From NCBI GenBank assembly GCA_964588695.1, contig CAZPQK010000003.1, positions 186,001 through 250,000 on the forward strand: a DNA stretch of 64,000 bases. Direction: 5' to 3'. The notes beneath the pieces were generated by a model. It worked only from the letters and a program-made list of their open reading frames with translations. It ran no database searches and had not been told where the DNA came from. The stretch comes from CAZPQK01 sp964588695 (GTDB lineage Bacteria; Krumholzibacteriota; Krumholzibacteriia; WVZY01; JAKEHA01). Every line of letters starts with the position of its first letter. Within the stretch, counting starts at the first letter, position 1. Made by a program: the position numbers and the translations under genes. Of the stretch, positions 43,009 through 52,513 are shown piece after piece.

Positions 43009-43198
43009 TCCGGGTATCGAATCTGCGTTTGTGGAGTGCCCTTATTGCGGCGAGTCGATCGAACTCGTGGTTGATACTTCGGCGGGCGCACAGGAGTACA
43101 TCGAAGACTGCGAAGTGTGCTGCCGACCCATTTCTCTTCGGCTGCGCGTCGCCAACGACGGTACGCCAATAGTAGAGGCTCGACATGAAGATGAATAA
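43001..43198 (+). CDS. CPXCG-motif cysteine-rich protein
   Basis: A 65-residue protein with VECPYCGE and CEVCCRPI, i.e. two zinc-knuckle halves spaced as in the CPXCG family (DUF). The ATG at 43001 overlaps the TerC stop. Such proteins are cytoplasmic and often lie beside TerC or metal genes; the role is unknown. Confidence 0.88.
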   Translation: MTSPGIESAFVECPYCGESIELVVDTSAGAQEYIEDCEVCCRPISLRLRVANDGTPIVEARHEDE

Positions 43199-43231
43199 CC
43201 GCCCGATCATTGTGGAGGACTGTAAGTAACC

Positions 43232-44485
43232 ATGGCAGCCCTTCGCGAAAAACTCTTGCGTGCGGTATCGCTTAAAGAACTAACCAACACGCTTTGCGAT
43301 GCAGTGTCGATTCCCAGCGTGGCGCCCAACGAAACGGCGATGCAAATGTTCATGGCCGATCTTATGCGCGACGCTGGAATGGAACTTGACGAGTGGGAAA
43401 TCGACGTCGATGCATTGCAAGATCACGACGCGTTTAGTTGCGAAGTCGATCGCGAACGTCCTCGTGGATTGGTCGGCGTTTTCGGCCAGGGCGACGGACG
43501 AACGCTGGTGCTCAACGGCCACGTCGATGTGGTACCGGCCGGTGACTTGTCGCGGTGGACGGTTCCCCCGTTTGAAGGAACAGTTCGCGACCATCGGGTC
43601 TACGGGCGCGGCGCCGTCGACATGAAGGGCGGGCTGCTGTGTGCGGTCTTCGCGGTGAAGGCCCTCGCCGAAGTTGGCGTTAAGATACCGGGCAAGATAA
43701 TTATTCAAAGCGTCATCGCCGAAGAAGATGGCGGAATGGGAACATTGGCGACGGTGGCGCGTGGTCACACCGGCGACTTTGGAATAGTTCTGGAGCCCAC
43801 CGAGTTGATTATTGCCCCGGCGCAAGCGGGCGCGAGCAACTTTCGCGTGACCATTCCGGGCCGCGCCGCTCACGGTGCGCTTCGCGACGAAGGTGTCGAT
43901 CCGTTGGATAAGTTCGTGGTTGTGTACAGTGCGTTGCAAGAACTTGAGCGCCGCCGCAACCAGGACCAGACCGATCCACTGTTTGCCGCGTACGAAAACC
44001 CGTACGCGATTGCGTGCGGAACCATTCAGGGCGGCGATTGGGCGTCGACCGTGGCCGAGTCGGTGCGGTTTGAAGGCCGTCTTGGAGTGAGGGTTGGGGA
44101 GACGATGAAAGCCGCGCGCGCCGAACTCGTCGCTGCAATCGAGGCCGCCGCGAAATCGGACGAGTGGTTGCGCGTGACGCCCCCGGTGATCGAGTGGTGG
44201 GGCGGGCAGTTTGCCCCGGCGGCGATTCCGGTGGACCACGAAGGCGTGGTTAAACTAACCCGCGCGCTGGAGAAAGTGTCGGGTCATCCGGCAACGGTGC
44301 AAGGCATGCCCTTCGGCGCCGACATGCGCTTGCTGGTCAACAACGGCAACACGCCTAGCGTCCTGTTTGGACCAGGCAACGTGCGCCAGGCCCATGCCCC
44401 CGACGAATATGTTGAGATCGAAGAATTGGGCATCGCCACTCACACGCTGATCACGTTCATCCTTGATTATTTTGGGTTGGCTTAG
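43232..44485 (+). CDS. M20-family metallopeptidase (ArgE/DapE-like)
   Basis: A 417-residue di-zinc amidohydrolase: LVLNGHVDVVPAGD gives the first zinc His and catalytic Asp, YGRGAVDMKGG the bridging Asp, and VIAEEDGGMGT the catalytic Glu pair. A dimerisation domain (about 185-310, from FRVTIPGRAAHGAL) is inserted, and a late His lies in VRQAHAPDEYVEI. It is likely a deacylase or acetylornithine/succinyl-diaminopimelate deacylase relative; the genomic context does not fix the substrate. GGAGGA lies 13 nt before the ATG. Confidence 0.93.
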   Translation: MAALREKLLRAVSLKELTNTLCDAVSIPSVAPNETAMQMFMADLMRDAGMELDEWEIDVDALQDHDAFSCEVDRERPRGLVGVFGQGDGRTLVLNGHVDVVPAGDLSRWTVPPFEGTVRDHRVYGRGAVDMKGGLLCAVFAVKALAEVGVKIPGKIIIQSVIAEEDGGMGTLATVARGHTGDFGIVLEPTELIIAPAQAGASNFRVTIPGRAAHGALRDEGVDPLDKFVVVYSALQELERRRNQDQTDPLFAAYENPYAIACGTIQGGDWASTVAESVRFEGRLGVRVGETMKAARAELVAAIEAAAKSDEWLRVTPPVIEWWGGQFAPAAIPVDHEGVVKLTRALEKVSGHPATVQGMPFGADMRLLVNNGNTPSVLFGPGNVRQAHAPDEYVEIEELGIATHTLITFILDYFGLA

Positions 44486-44525
44486 TTGTAAAGACACGGC
44501 TGGATTTATTTGCTAGTCTAATCCG

Positions 44526-47345
44526 ATGCGGGACGAACAGTTACTCCACTACAAGTTAGGCAAGAAACTCGGCCAGGGCGGCATGGGCGAAGTCTATCTG
44601 GCGCGCGACACCAAGCTGGATCGCGACGTTGCCGTTAAGCTTCTGCCACAGAGCCTCAAGACCAGCCCGGAAGCCCGCGTCCGCTTAATCCGCGAAGCCC
44701 AGGCGGCATCGCGGCTGACCCATCCCAACATTGTTGCGATTTACGCAGTGGAACAAGTCGACGATCACGACTTCATCGTGATGGAGTACGTCGATGGACT
44801 TCCGTTGTCGGACATGATTGAGGGCGGCCTCAACATAGAGCAGGCGCTCGACATCGCCGCCCAGGTTGGCGATGCACTGGCGGTAGCGCATGACTCCGGT
44901 GTCGTCCACCGCGATATCAAGCCTTCAAATATTCTGGTGACGTCGCGGGGCAACGCGAAGGTGTTGGACTTTGGTCTGGCAACGTTCTACGGCGCAACGC
45001 AGGTTACCGATGCGGGAACGACCATGGGAACGGCCTCGTATATGTCGCCCGAACAAACCGAAGGCCGCCCGATGGATCATCGCTCGGACATTTTTTCGTT
45101 CGGCGTTGTGCTTTACGAAATGATCGCGGGGCGACGTCCGTTCGACGGTGAAACCCGCAACTCGGTGGCGTATGCCATCATCAATCATCAGCAAGAACCG
45201 CTGGCGCGTTTCAAACACGGAGTTGCCCCAGCGCTAGAGCAGCTCGTCGCCAAAGCGCTTCGCAAAGATCCAACCGAGCGCTATCAAAGTGTCGCCGATT
45301 TGCTGGCCGACCTGAAGGTTGCGCGTCGCGAATCCAGCGGCGCTAGCACGGTGCAACCAGGCACGCCGCCGCCCGGTTACGCTCATCCGGCGTACCAGCA
45401 CCCGCAAACACCGCCGACGTCGCATCCGTCATACGCCGGCGCGCCGCACCCCGGGCAAATGCAACCGGGCCAACCTTACACGCCTTCGCAGGGGTATTCG
45501 CCTGCGGGCCCAACGCCTTCGCAACCCTCGCCGGCATACGGTACCGAGCCGCCTAAAGGCAAGAACGACATGGTGAAGATCATCACCATCATTATGGGCG
45601 GCCTGATTGCCATCACCGCTATTGTCGCGCCGCGCATTGGACGCAATGGCGGCGACCAGGCCGAACCCATTCGCGCGGTGGCCACGCCGTCCACGCCGAC
45701 GCCATCGCTGCAAGACGACCGGGTTCGCATTGCGGTTTTGCCGTTCGACAATTTAGGCGCCAAAGACGAAGACTACTTTGCCGAAGGTATTACCGACGAA
45801 GTAACCGCGCGCCTGGCGTCGGTCGGCGAACTGGCGGTAATCGGACGAGCGAGCGTCGCAAGTTATCGCGGGTCTTCGAAAGCTCCGGGAGAGATCGGGA
45901 AAGAGTTGGGCGTCGACTACATTCTCGACGGTAGTGTGCGCTGGCAAAACCGTGGCGATCAACGGGTCAAAGTAACGCCGGAGTTAGTTCGGGTTTCAGA
46001 TGGCACGACGGTGTGGTCGGATGTTTACGACCAACCAGTGACGGCGGTGTTCCAACTGCAATCGAGTATTTCCAAGACGGTGGTGAGTGAGCTTGGAGTT
46101 GTTCTGTCGTCGTCCGACAGTCGGGATCTGGACATTGCTCCCACCGCAAACGTCGAAGCGTACGACGCATACCTGCGGGGAATGCAACTCCTCGGGAACT
46201 TTTCGGCGTTCGAAGAGATGCGCGTCGCCGAAGCACAATTCCAGAAGGCCGTCGATATTGACCCAGAGTTTCTGTTGGGTTGGGTGCGGCTGTCGGTTGC
46301 CAACTCCGACCTGGTGTGGTTCAAAATCGATCAAAGCCAGGCACGTGTCGATAAGGCTCGCCGCGCGGCGGAGCGTGCAATGACGTTGGCGCCGGAGTCG
46401 GCCGACGCGCTTTACAGCATGGGCTGGTACTACTATCACGGGCAGCGCGACTACGCTAAGGCGCTGGAGTACCTGGAGCCCGCGGTGGCGAAACGACCGG
46501 GCGACGCGGAGTTCCTTTCGGGAATCGCGTACGTGCAAAGACGTCAGGGAAAAATGGAAGAAGCGCTGGCCAACCTGGAGCGCTCCGCGGAACTAAACCC
46601 GAGAGACGCGACGATCTGCACCAGTATGGGCGAAACCTTGCTGTTTCTGCGGCAAGTGCCGCGCTCGCGGCCCTGGCTAGACAAAGCAATGGAACTTCGC
46701 CCGGAACGCGCGTTGGCGCGCCTCATAAAAATCGTTGGATATTGGATGGAAGGCGACGCGGCGGCCGGAGTAGCGGAAGCTCGCAACCTGACGAGCCTTT
46801 TTGGTTACGACGAGTTTGGCAGTTACGAAGCCAAGGCGTTGTACCTCGCACGTGATTATGCGGCGTCCGCAGAGGTCGCGCGTAGGTCCGGCGCGATCGC
46901 GTTTAATGCCGCCTATTATCCTGCACCCTACTTTGTTGGTTTGGCCGAGAAAGCCATGGGTAATTCGGGTAAGGCTCGCGAGGGTTTTGAGGCCGCTCGT
47001 GACCATTTGCTTAATCGGGTCGCCGCCGAACCCGACGACTTTCGTTACCACGGGACTCTGGGTATGGTTTATGCCGAACTCGGAGCCGAACGGGAGGCGA
47101 GAGCGGCCGCCGAAAAGGCCATGGAGCTGTTGCCACCTGCCAAAGATATCATGCGCTCGTTTCAACGGCGCGACGAGTACGCCGTAACCATGATGCTGTT
47201 GGGAGATTTGGACGCCGCGATTGATCAGTACGAAATTTTGATGTCGTTGCCGACGCAGATGACCACAGAGTATCTTCGCAAGAATCCTATCTACGATCCC
47301 CTGCGCGAACATCCGCGCTTTCAAGCGCTACTGGCAAGCTCTTAA
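44526..47345 (+). CDS. Membrane Ser/Thr protein kinase with TolB-like and TPR domains
   Basis: A 939-residue protein. Residues 9-270 are a PknB-type kinase: glycine loop GQGGMGEVY, Lys38 in VAVKLLPQ, HRDIKPSN (Asp130), DFG at 148-150. A Pro/Gly-rich linker (about 275-345) and one membrane helix (about 351-372) lead to an outer part. That part opens with VRIAVLPFDNLGAKDEDYFA, a nucleotide-cyclase-associated/TolB-N-like domain, followed by TPR repeats to the C-terminus. It probably senses envelope signals and phosphorylates cytoplasmic targets. The ATG has no ribosome site and follows TAGTCTAAT, so the mRNA may be leaderless. Confidence 0.95.
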   Translation: MRDEQLLHYKLGKKLGQGGMGEVYLARDTKLDRDVAVKLLPQSLKTSPEARVRLIREAQAASRLTHPNIVAIYAVEQVDDHDFIVMEYVDGLPLSDMIEGGLNIEQALDIAAQVGDALAVAHDSGVVHRDIKPSNILVTSRGNAKVLDFGLATFYGATQVTDAGTTMGTASYMSPEQTEGRPMDHRSDIFSFGVVLYEMIAGRRPFDGETRNSVAYAIINHQQEPLARFKHGVAPALEQLVAKALRKDPTERYQSVADLLADLKVARRESSGASTVQPGTPPPGYAHPAYQHPQTPPTSHPSYAGAPHPGQMQPGQPYTPSQGYSPAGPTPSQPSPAYGTEPPKGKNDMVKIITIIMGGLIAITAIVAPRIGRNGGDQAEPIRAVATPSTPTPSLQDDRVRIAVLPFDNLGAKDEDYFAEGITDEVTARLASVGELAVIGRASVASYRGSSKAPGEIGKELGVDYILDGSVRWQNRGDQRVKVTPELVRVSDGTTVWSDVYDQPVTAVFQLQSSISKTVVSELGVVLSSSDSRDLDIAPTANVEAYDAYLRGMQLLGNFSAFEEMRVAEAQFQKAVDIDPEFLLGWVRLSVANSDLVWFKIDQSQARVDKARRAAERAMTLAPESADALYSMGWYYYHGQRDYAKALEYLEPAVAKRPGDAEFLSGIAYVQRRQGKMEEALANLERSAELNPRDATICTSMGETLLFLRQVPRSRPWLDKAMELRPERALARLIKIVGYWMEGDAAAGVAEARNLTSLFGYDEFGSYEAKALYLARDYAASAEVARRSGAIAFNAAYYPAPYFVGLAEKAMGNSGKAREGFEAARDHLLNRVAAEPDDFRYHGTLGMVYAELGAEREARAAAEKAMELLPPAKDIMRSFQRRDEYAVTMMLLGDLDAAIDQYEILMSLPTQMTTEYLRKNPIYDPLREHPRFQALLASS

Positions 47346-47360
47346 GTCTGAGCGTCCCAG

Positions 47361-48071
47361 CTAAAAGTCAAACCCCACGCCGACGCGCTGAGCCTCGCCG
47401 TATGTGGTCAGGTTAAAGTTGCCCAACCAGGGGGTTACGTTGCGTGCGACCAGGACGCCGATCGTCGCACCAGCGGCGACGTCGGACAGGTAGTGCTTGT
47501 TCTCTTCGACGCGGCCGAGCCCGGTGAGCACCGCGAGTCCGTACGCGGGCGCGCCAATCTTCCAACCAAAGTTGCGCGCCAGCACTGTCGATGTGGTAAA
47601 CGCCACCGACGTGTGGCCGGATGGAAATGAATAGTCCGCGTTGTTGGGTCGCCTGCGGTTGATTGCGGCCTTCATGGTGCCGACGACGCCGCCGGTCAGC
47701 AAGAGCGCGCTGGCCAGCTCCACGGATGCCGCCTTGAATCGTTGGTCGTCGGTGAGCAGGGCGGCGTTGGTGATGGTCGCCCATACCACCAGGGCGCCGT
47801 AGGTTGAACCGTAGGGATCGCCCAGGTCTCCGATAACGCCGATGTAGGGGTCGAGAGCCCGGGCGGCCGCTTTGGGTGCGTCGGTTTTGTAGGCCAGCCA
47901 GGTTAGGGCACCGCCCGTAACCAGCAGAAGTTGGTCCCCGGGAGTCATATCGATTGTCAGAAGGCTTGGAGCAGGCCGGGAAATTGTTTCCTGAGCGGCC
48001 GTCACCGAGGGATAGGATAGGGTCGCAAAGACGACGAGGGCGGCGAAACGCCGTAAGTACGGGCCAGACAT
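47361..48071 (-). CDS. Exported PAP2-family phosphatase
   Basis: A 236-residue protein: signal peptide (1-26, ending TAA or AQA) and a PAP2 domain. Phosphatase motifs are KAAINRRRPN, the active-site FPSGHTSVAF and GLGRVEENKHYLSDVAAG, all intact. It likely dephosphorylates undecaprenyl pyrophosphate or other lipid phosphates at the outer face of the membrane. GGAGGT lies before the ATG. Its C-terminus (GVGFDF) looks like an outer membrane strand, so a barrel anchor is possible. Confidence 0.93.
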   Translation of the reverse strand: MSGPYLRRFAALVVFATLSYPSVTAAQETISRPAPSLLTIDMTPGDQLLLVTGGALTWLAYKTDAPKAAARALDPYIGVIGDLGDPYGSTYGALVVWATITNAALLTDDQRFKAASVELASALLLTGGVVGTMKAAINRRRPNNADYSFPSGHTSVAFTTSTVLARNFGWKIGAPAYGLAVLTGLGRVEENKHYLSDVAAGATIGVLVARNVTPWLGNFNLTTYGEAQRVGVGFDF

Positions 48072-48150
48072 TCGTTTGTACCTCCAGCGGGGTGCAAACA
48101 GGGGCCAGCGGTGACGCAGGACGCATCGAAGGTGGGTAGGCTGTCCTCCA

Positions 48151-48159
48151 ATTATAGCA
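48151..48159 (-). promoter_or_regulatory. Extended -10 promoter of the PAP2 gene
   Basis: On the minus strand TGCTATAAT (TATAAT at 48151-48156) is a perfect extended -10, giving a leader of about 73 nt. No clear -35. Confidence 0.65.
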
Positions 48160-48315
48160 CCCGCCGGATCGTTTTCGGTACGCGAAATGCTATTGAAATA
48201 TAACCATTTGCGTTATGGAGCGGTTCCGGGTACGTTATGACGACGTTAAGTCCCCATCGTCCCGGCGATGGCCCCCGGAAAAGTTACACCCCCTCTACCG
48301 GTTAGGAGCACCTCT

Positions 48316-49560
48316 GTGAGCACGATCCCACCGGCCACGTTGCCGGCGCAGGAACAATCGTCGGCGCAGTCCGCCCCCAATCGCGCCCGCAGCTCCAAGA
48401 AGCCGGAATGGCGCAAGCTGGTCGAACAGTACGAAAAGCCTAGCCTGGCCCGCAGCCTCTGGCAGATCGCTAACTCGGTCGTCCCTTATCTGGGAATGCT
48501 GGTGCTGATGTACTTTTCGCTTGGGGTGTCGTATTGGCTCACGCTGGGACTGTCGGTGCTTGCGGCTGGATTCCTAGTTCGCACCTTCATCATCTGCCAC
48601 GACTGCGGACACAACTCGTTCTTCAAAAACCGCCGGGCCAACAAGATAGTTGGCTTTTTTACCGGACTCATGACATTTCTACCGGCTCATTGCTGGAGTC
48701 ATGAGCACGCACGTCATCACGCGACTTCGGGAGATCTGGATCGTCGTGGCTACGGGGACATTTGGACAGTTACCGTCGACGAATACGTGGCGATGTCCAA
48801 GTGGAGTCGGTTTTGCTATCGATTCTACCGCAACCCCATCGTCATGTTTGTTGTCGCGCCGCTATACATTTTCCTGCTCCATTACCGGGTGTGGAAGCCG
48901 GGCAGCAACGTTCGCGTGCGTTGGAGCACCATGCGAACCAACCTGGCCTTGGCCATTATTATGGTCGTGTCGGCACTGACGATTGGGTTTAAGGCCTACG
49001 TGATGATTCAGCTGCCGATTATTGCCATTGCCGGAACGCTGGGTATCTGGCTGTTCTATGTGCAGCACCAGTTTGAAGACACCTACTGGGAAAAACACGA
49101 AGAGTGGGATTATTTTAAGGCGGCGATCGACGGCGCGTCGTTTTACAAGCTTCCCCGAATTCTCCAGTGGTTTAGTGGCAACATTGGCTTTCATCATGTC
49201 CACCACCTCAGTCCGCGCATTCCCAACTACTACCTGGAACGGTGTCACTATTCGACGCCGGTCTTCCAGTCCGTGCGGCACATTACCATTTTCTCCAGTT
49301 TCCGTTCGTTGGGTTATCGTCTGTGGGATGAGAACCGCAAGAAGCTGGTCGGTTTTAGCTACGTGCCGGTTTACCTGAAGAAGCTCGCCGAGGCGAAACA
49401 AGCAATGGCAACGAGTGGCAAGAAACTTGCGGATGCCAAGCACGCGATGGCTTCTGGCGGCAAGAAGCTCGCCGATGCCAGTGGCAAGCGCCTGGCCGAT
49501 GCCACCGGCCACATAACCGCCGCAAGAAAGAGTCTGGCACCGTCATCGCCGAGGCCGTAA
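48316..49560 (+). CDS. Membrane fatty acid desaturase with helical Lys/Ala repeat tail
   Basis: A 414-residue di-iron desaturase of the DesA/omega type. The eight-histidine motif is complete: HDCGH (95-99), HEHARHH (H131, H134, H135) and HHVHH (293-297). Four membrane helices flank them. It introduces a double bond in acyl chains of membrane lipids. The start is a GTG at 48316 behind TAGGAG; longer in-frame forms run through the spacer. The last 50 residues are odd: a run of GKKLADA-type repeats (near-copies at 383-404) and a GKRLADATGH repeat, all predicted helical and basic, which may dimerise or bind phospholipid. Confidence 0.94.
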   Translation: MSTIPPATLPAQEQSSAQSAPNRARSSKKPEWRKLVEQYEKPSLARSLWQIANSVVPYLGMLVLMYFSLGVSYWLTLGLSVLAAGFLVRTFIICHDCGHNSFFKNRRANKIVGFFTGLMTFLPAHCWSHEHARHHATSGDLDRRGYGDIWTVTVDEYVAMSKWSRFCYRFYRNPIVMFVVAPLYIFLLHYRVWKPGSNVRVRWSTMRTNLALAIIMVVSALTIGFKAYVMIQLPIIAIAGTLGIWLFYVQHQFEDTYWEKHEEWDYFKAAIDGASFYKLPRILQWFSGNIGFHHVHHLSPRIPNYYLERCHYSTPVFQSVRHITIFSSFRSLGYRLWDENRKKLVGFSYVPVYLKKLAEAKQAMATSGKKLADAKHAMASGGKKLADASGKRLADATGHITAARKSLAPSSPRP

Positions 49561-49654
49561 CGCGCTTTCTGTTAAGAGTTTAATGAGAAGGGGGTTGCTG
49601 TGCAGCCTCCTTACTTATTACATTCCTGGCGTCATCTTTGACCCAGTTCCGCCT

Positions 49655-50551
49655 ATGAAAACACTCCTCACACTGTTTGTTCTCCTGGTTGTTCCCGCAA
49701 CGCTTTGGTCGCAGGACGACGACCGTCGTGCGCCGCTCGTCACCGATGCGTTGGCTGCTTACAACACCGTTACCCGATTTCCGCTTCCCGAACTCGACGA
49801 CGAAAAAATGGAGAAGCTACTGGGCGGAGATGTTGTTCGCGAGCGGTGGAAGCAGCCTCTTGTCGACCCGACAACGGGCGAAGAGAAAGAACGCAACCGG
49901 GTGGTCGCTTTCTACCTGGTGGAGAAACCGCGAGTGTTGGTGTGGATGGCGGCGCTCGATCCGCACTTTGCGGGTAACGATCGTATCACCGAGTTTCGTG
50001 TGAAGGTGGGCGACGAAGGTAACAATGTTTTGTACCAGTTCGCAAACCTGCCCTGGCCGATACGTAATCGCCATTGGATTGTAAGCGTTCGCAAAAACCG
50101 TGATGTGTTTCATGCGACCAACGGCCAGGCGTGGGAACATTGGTGGACGTTGATGGGGCACGGACAGGGGATTGCCGAAGACATGGCCAACAACGGCGAA
50201 CTTGCCGAATCGGATTTGACGCCCGGCGACGTTAAAGACGCGATGTACCTGGCAGCCAACGACGGTGCCTGGACGACGTTTGAACTTGGGCCCGAGTTAA
50301 CACTACTTACCTATCAGGTCACCATCGATCTTGCCGGGCGCATCCCCGACCGACTAACCACTCGCTTCGCTATGGCGGCGCTGGAAGATCTCTGTCGCAA
50401 TGTCGCAATGTTCGCGGACGAAGTTGCCGAGCATTACGACGACCAGCACGTCCCGACTTTCAGCGGTGACGGTTTTCCCATCGTACCCAAAGCGCTCACC
50501 GTCCGTCGTCCAACCGCAGAAAGCGGGAGTTCGGCGGCGGGGAACCGTTAG
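49655..50551 (+). CDS. Exported START-domain lipid-binding protein
   Basis: A 298-residue protein: signal peptide (1-18, ending LWS) and a START/SRPBCC domain (about 70-265) with FRVKVGDEGNNVLYQFANLP, RNRHWIVSVRK and a long closing helix. It likely binds a sterol- or lipid-like ligand in the periplasm. The ATG at 49655 has no Shine-Dalgarno site. The gene follows the desaturase on the same strand, and a lipid-modification theme fits. Confidence 0.85.
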   Translation: MKTLLTLFVLLVVPATLWSQDDDRRAPLVTDALAAYNTVTRFPLPELDDEKMEKLLGGDVVRERWKQPLVDPTTGEEKERNRVVAFYLVEKPRVLVWMAALDPHFAGNDRITEFRVKVGDEGNNVLYQFANLPWPIRNRHWIVSVRKNRDVFHATNGQAWEHWWTLMGHGQGIAEDMANNGELAESDLTPGDVKDAMYLAANDGAWTTFELGPELTLLTYQVTIDLAGRIPDRLTTRFAMAALEDLCRNVAMFADEVAEHYDDQHVPTFSGDGFPIVPKALTVRRPTAESGSSAAGNR

Positions 50552-50579
50552 CTCTCGAAGAATTCTTTAAAGATAGTTC

Positions 50580-52169
50580 CTACTGGCGACGCAGCAGCAC
50601 TAGCGTCACGTCGTCAGAGCTTCCGCTTTCGCCGACAAAGCTGGCGACTTCGTGCACAATGTCGTCGCGGATTTCGGGGAGCGGGGCTGCGTGTTTGGCG
50701 CTGAGAATTTGCTCAACCGGTTCGATGCCCAAGAACTTTTCGCCAGCAACCGTCGCTTCCGGAATACCGTCCGAAAAGATCGCCATCAAATCGCCCGGTC
50801 GCAACTGTGTGGTCGCGTCGGCCAGCGGCACGCCGTCGACCATGGCAATAGGAAGCCCGGTAGACTCGAGCGGCGTCGACGTTCCATCGGCGTGGTAGAT
50901 AAGTGGTGGGTCCTGCCCGGCGTTTACATACTGCATGGTGCCGTCGGCCGGGTTGATTTCGGCGACGAACAGTGTCAGAAACTGCTCCGGAGCGAGTGTT
51001 TCCATGAGTTCGTCGTGCATGTGCTGCGCGACGCTCAATACATCGTCGCCAATCTTTCCCAAAAGCGAAATCAATACAATAGACGCGGCCATGGCCAACG
51101 CGGCGGGCATGCCTTTGCCGGCGACATCGCCGAGCGCGATCATGGTGTTGCCGTTGGGACGCTGCAAACAGTGATACAAATCGCCGCCGACCGACCGGCA
51201 CATTACCTGGTAGGCATCGATTTCGTAACCGCTGGGAACCGAAAGCGTCTCCGGAAGCATCGACTGCTGAATCCGCGCTGCGGTTCGCAGTTCGGACTCC
51301 AGGGTCATCGCCCGTAGCTTAACGGCGACCGCGTTGGCGGTGGCCGTCAGCACCTGCAGGTCGACGGAGTTGAACCGCTTGGTGGGGTCCTGCGTATCGA
51401 CATACAGGATGCCGCGCACGCGCTCGTTGTCAAAGAGCGGCGCCGCCATTGCCGACCGCAGGTTCAAATCCATGATGCTCTTTTGCCCGGCGAGTCCGCC
51501 GTCGGCTTCGACGTCGGTAACCAATAGCGCGTCACGGCTGTTCATCACGCGGTCGATGATGGTAGAGCTAAGTTGCAGCGGTGCGTCTTCGTCGCGCGGT
51601 TGTTGCGTCCACTGCGCGATTGTTTCGATCGGTGTTGCCTCGCCGCTGTCTTCGAGCAAAACCACACGCCCGGCGACGATGGTCTTGCCCACAAACCGAC
51701 ACGCAGCCTGGTTGATTTCCTGCGATTGTCCGCGCGACGCCAGAAGTTCAAACAACTCGACGCTTAGACTAAGAAAACGTTCGCCAGCTTCGCTGGAGTA
51801 ACCTTCGTTGGGATTGTAACGCGCAATCATGCTGACGTTTTTGTTGGTCAGCCGCGCGCCGGACGACGAACCCGCGTCGTCCGCAGTCGTCATTCGGAGG
51901 GTTGCGACGTTTGCAAAGGTAACAATGGAATCGTCGCTGACCGGCATGAACTCGGTTGTGACTTGCTCCGGTCCCAACATAGTGCCATTGGTGCTGCCGA
52001 CATCGCGTACCCACAAATCGTCGCCTTCGACTTTTAGCTCCGCGTGAAACTTGCTCACCCGCGGGACACTAATACAAATATCGTTGCCGCTCGATCGACC
52101 AACCCGGTGGACGCCGTCGTCCAGTTTTAGTCGCTGATTGGTGGAGCCGTATTCCAGTCGAATTCTCAT
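50580..52169 (-). CDS. FHA-GAF-PP2C (RsbU-type) serine phosphatase
   Basis: A 529-residue regulator. Residues 1-92 are an FHA domain (GVHRVGRSSGND, VSKFHAEL, DVGSTNGTML), which binds phospho-Thr. Residues about 120-290 form a GAF domain and 320-527 a PPM/RsbU phosphatase with GGDLYHCLQRPNGN, LGDVAGKGMPAALAM and LMAIFSDGIPEA. It can remove phosphates made by Hanks-type kinases such as the one at 44526, or control an anti-sigma system. The ATG at 52169 lies 6 bp behind an extended -10, so it is likely leaderless. Confidence 0.95.
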   Translation of the reverse strand: MRIRLEYGSTNQRLKLDDGVHRVGRSSGNDICISVPRVSKFHAELKVEGDDLWVRDVGSTNGTMLGPEQVTTEFMPVSDDSIVTFANVATLRMTTADDAGSSSGARLTNKNVSMIARYNPNEGYSSEAGERFLSLSVELFELLASRGQSQEINQAACRFVGKTIVAGRVVLLEDSGEATPIETIAQWTQQPRDEDAPLQLSSTIIDRVMNSRDALLVTDVEADGGLAGQKSIMDLNLRSAMAAPLFDNERVRGILYVDTQDPTKRFNSVDLQVLTATANAVAVKLRAMTLESELRTAARIQQSMLPETLSVPSGYEIDAYQVMCRSVGGDLYHCLQRPNGNTMIALGDVAGKGMPAALAMAASIVLISLLGKIGDDVLSVAQHMHDELMETLAPEQFLTLFVAEINPADGTMQYVNAGQDPPLIYHADGTSTPLESTGLPIAMVDGVPLADATTQLRPGDLMAIFSDGIPEATVAGEKFLGIEPVEQILSAKHAAPLPEIRDDIVHEVASFVGESGSSDDVTLVLLRRQ

Positions 52170-52175
52170 CGGCGC

Positions 52176-52184
52176 ATCTTAACA
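52176..52184 (-). promoter_or_regulatory. Extended -10 of the FHA-GAF-PP2C gene (leaderless)
   Basis: Minus-strand TGTTAAGAT (TAAGAT at 52176-52181) lies 6 bp before the ATG at 52169. Confidence 0.5.
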
Positions 52185-52354
52185 CAGGTACCCTAGGATA
52201 CGTAGGCACCATGAGTTACGGGGGCTGGTGGTGTTCGGCGTAGGGAACGGCCTACCTCAAGACGGCACCAGGCGCCGCGCGCGGTGTCAAACCTGCTTTA
52301 CAGGTAAGTGACATGATGGCACGGGGTTATGGACAGAAGCGGGCAACTTAGTTA

Positions 52355-52385
52355 TTGCAATTCTGTATGCCCCTATTGCTATACT
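52355..52385 (+). promoter_or_regulatory. Promoter of the M43 protease gene
   Basis: TTGCAA (52355-52360), 19-bp spacer and TATACT (52380-52385) with TG one base ahead (extended -10). Leader of about 120 nt. Confidence 0.6.
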
Positions 52386-52513
52386 CAATACTTCCTTGGG
52401 CAAGGACCGGGATGAGGGAGACCGGCGCTCGCAGACACTTTCCTCAGGCTGGCAAGCTGCCTCGCTTGCCGGAAAAACACCAATAGCGTTACGACCTAAG
52501 GAAGGGAGACCCC

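Larger units (their letters stand above)
52170..52513. other. Intergenic region and protease-gene leader
   Basis: A 344-bp gap with no convincing gene. It holds the minus promoter of the phosphatase gene, the plus promoter at 52355-52385, and several hairpins in the transcribed leader: CCTT-GGGC-AAGG near 52393 and GGCAAGC / GCTTGCC near 52451-52470. None matches a riboswitch I know. Confidence 0.5.

Noticed and set aside
52386..52513. c-di-GMP (GEMM) riboswitch before the secreted protease
   Set aside because: The conserved GEMM core is absent; only ordinary hairpins were found.
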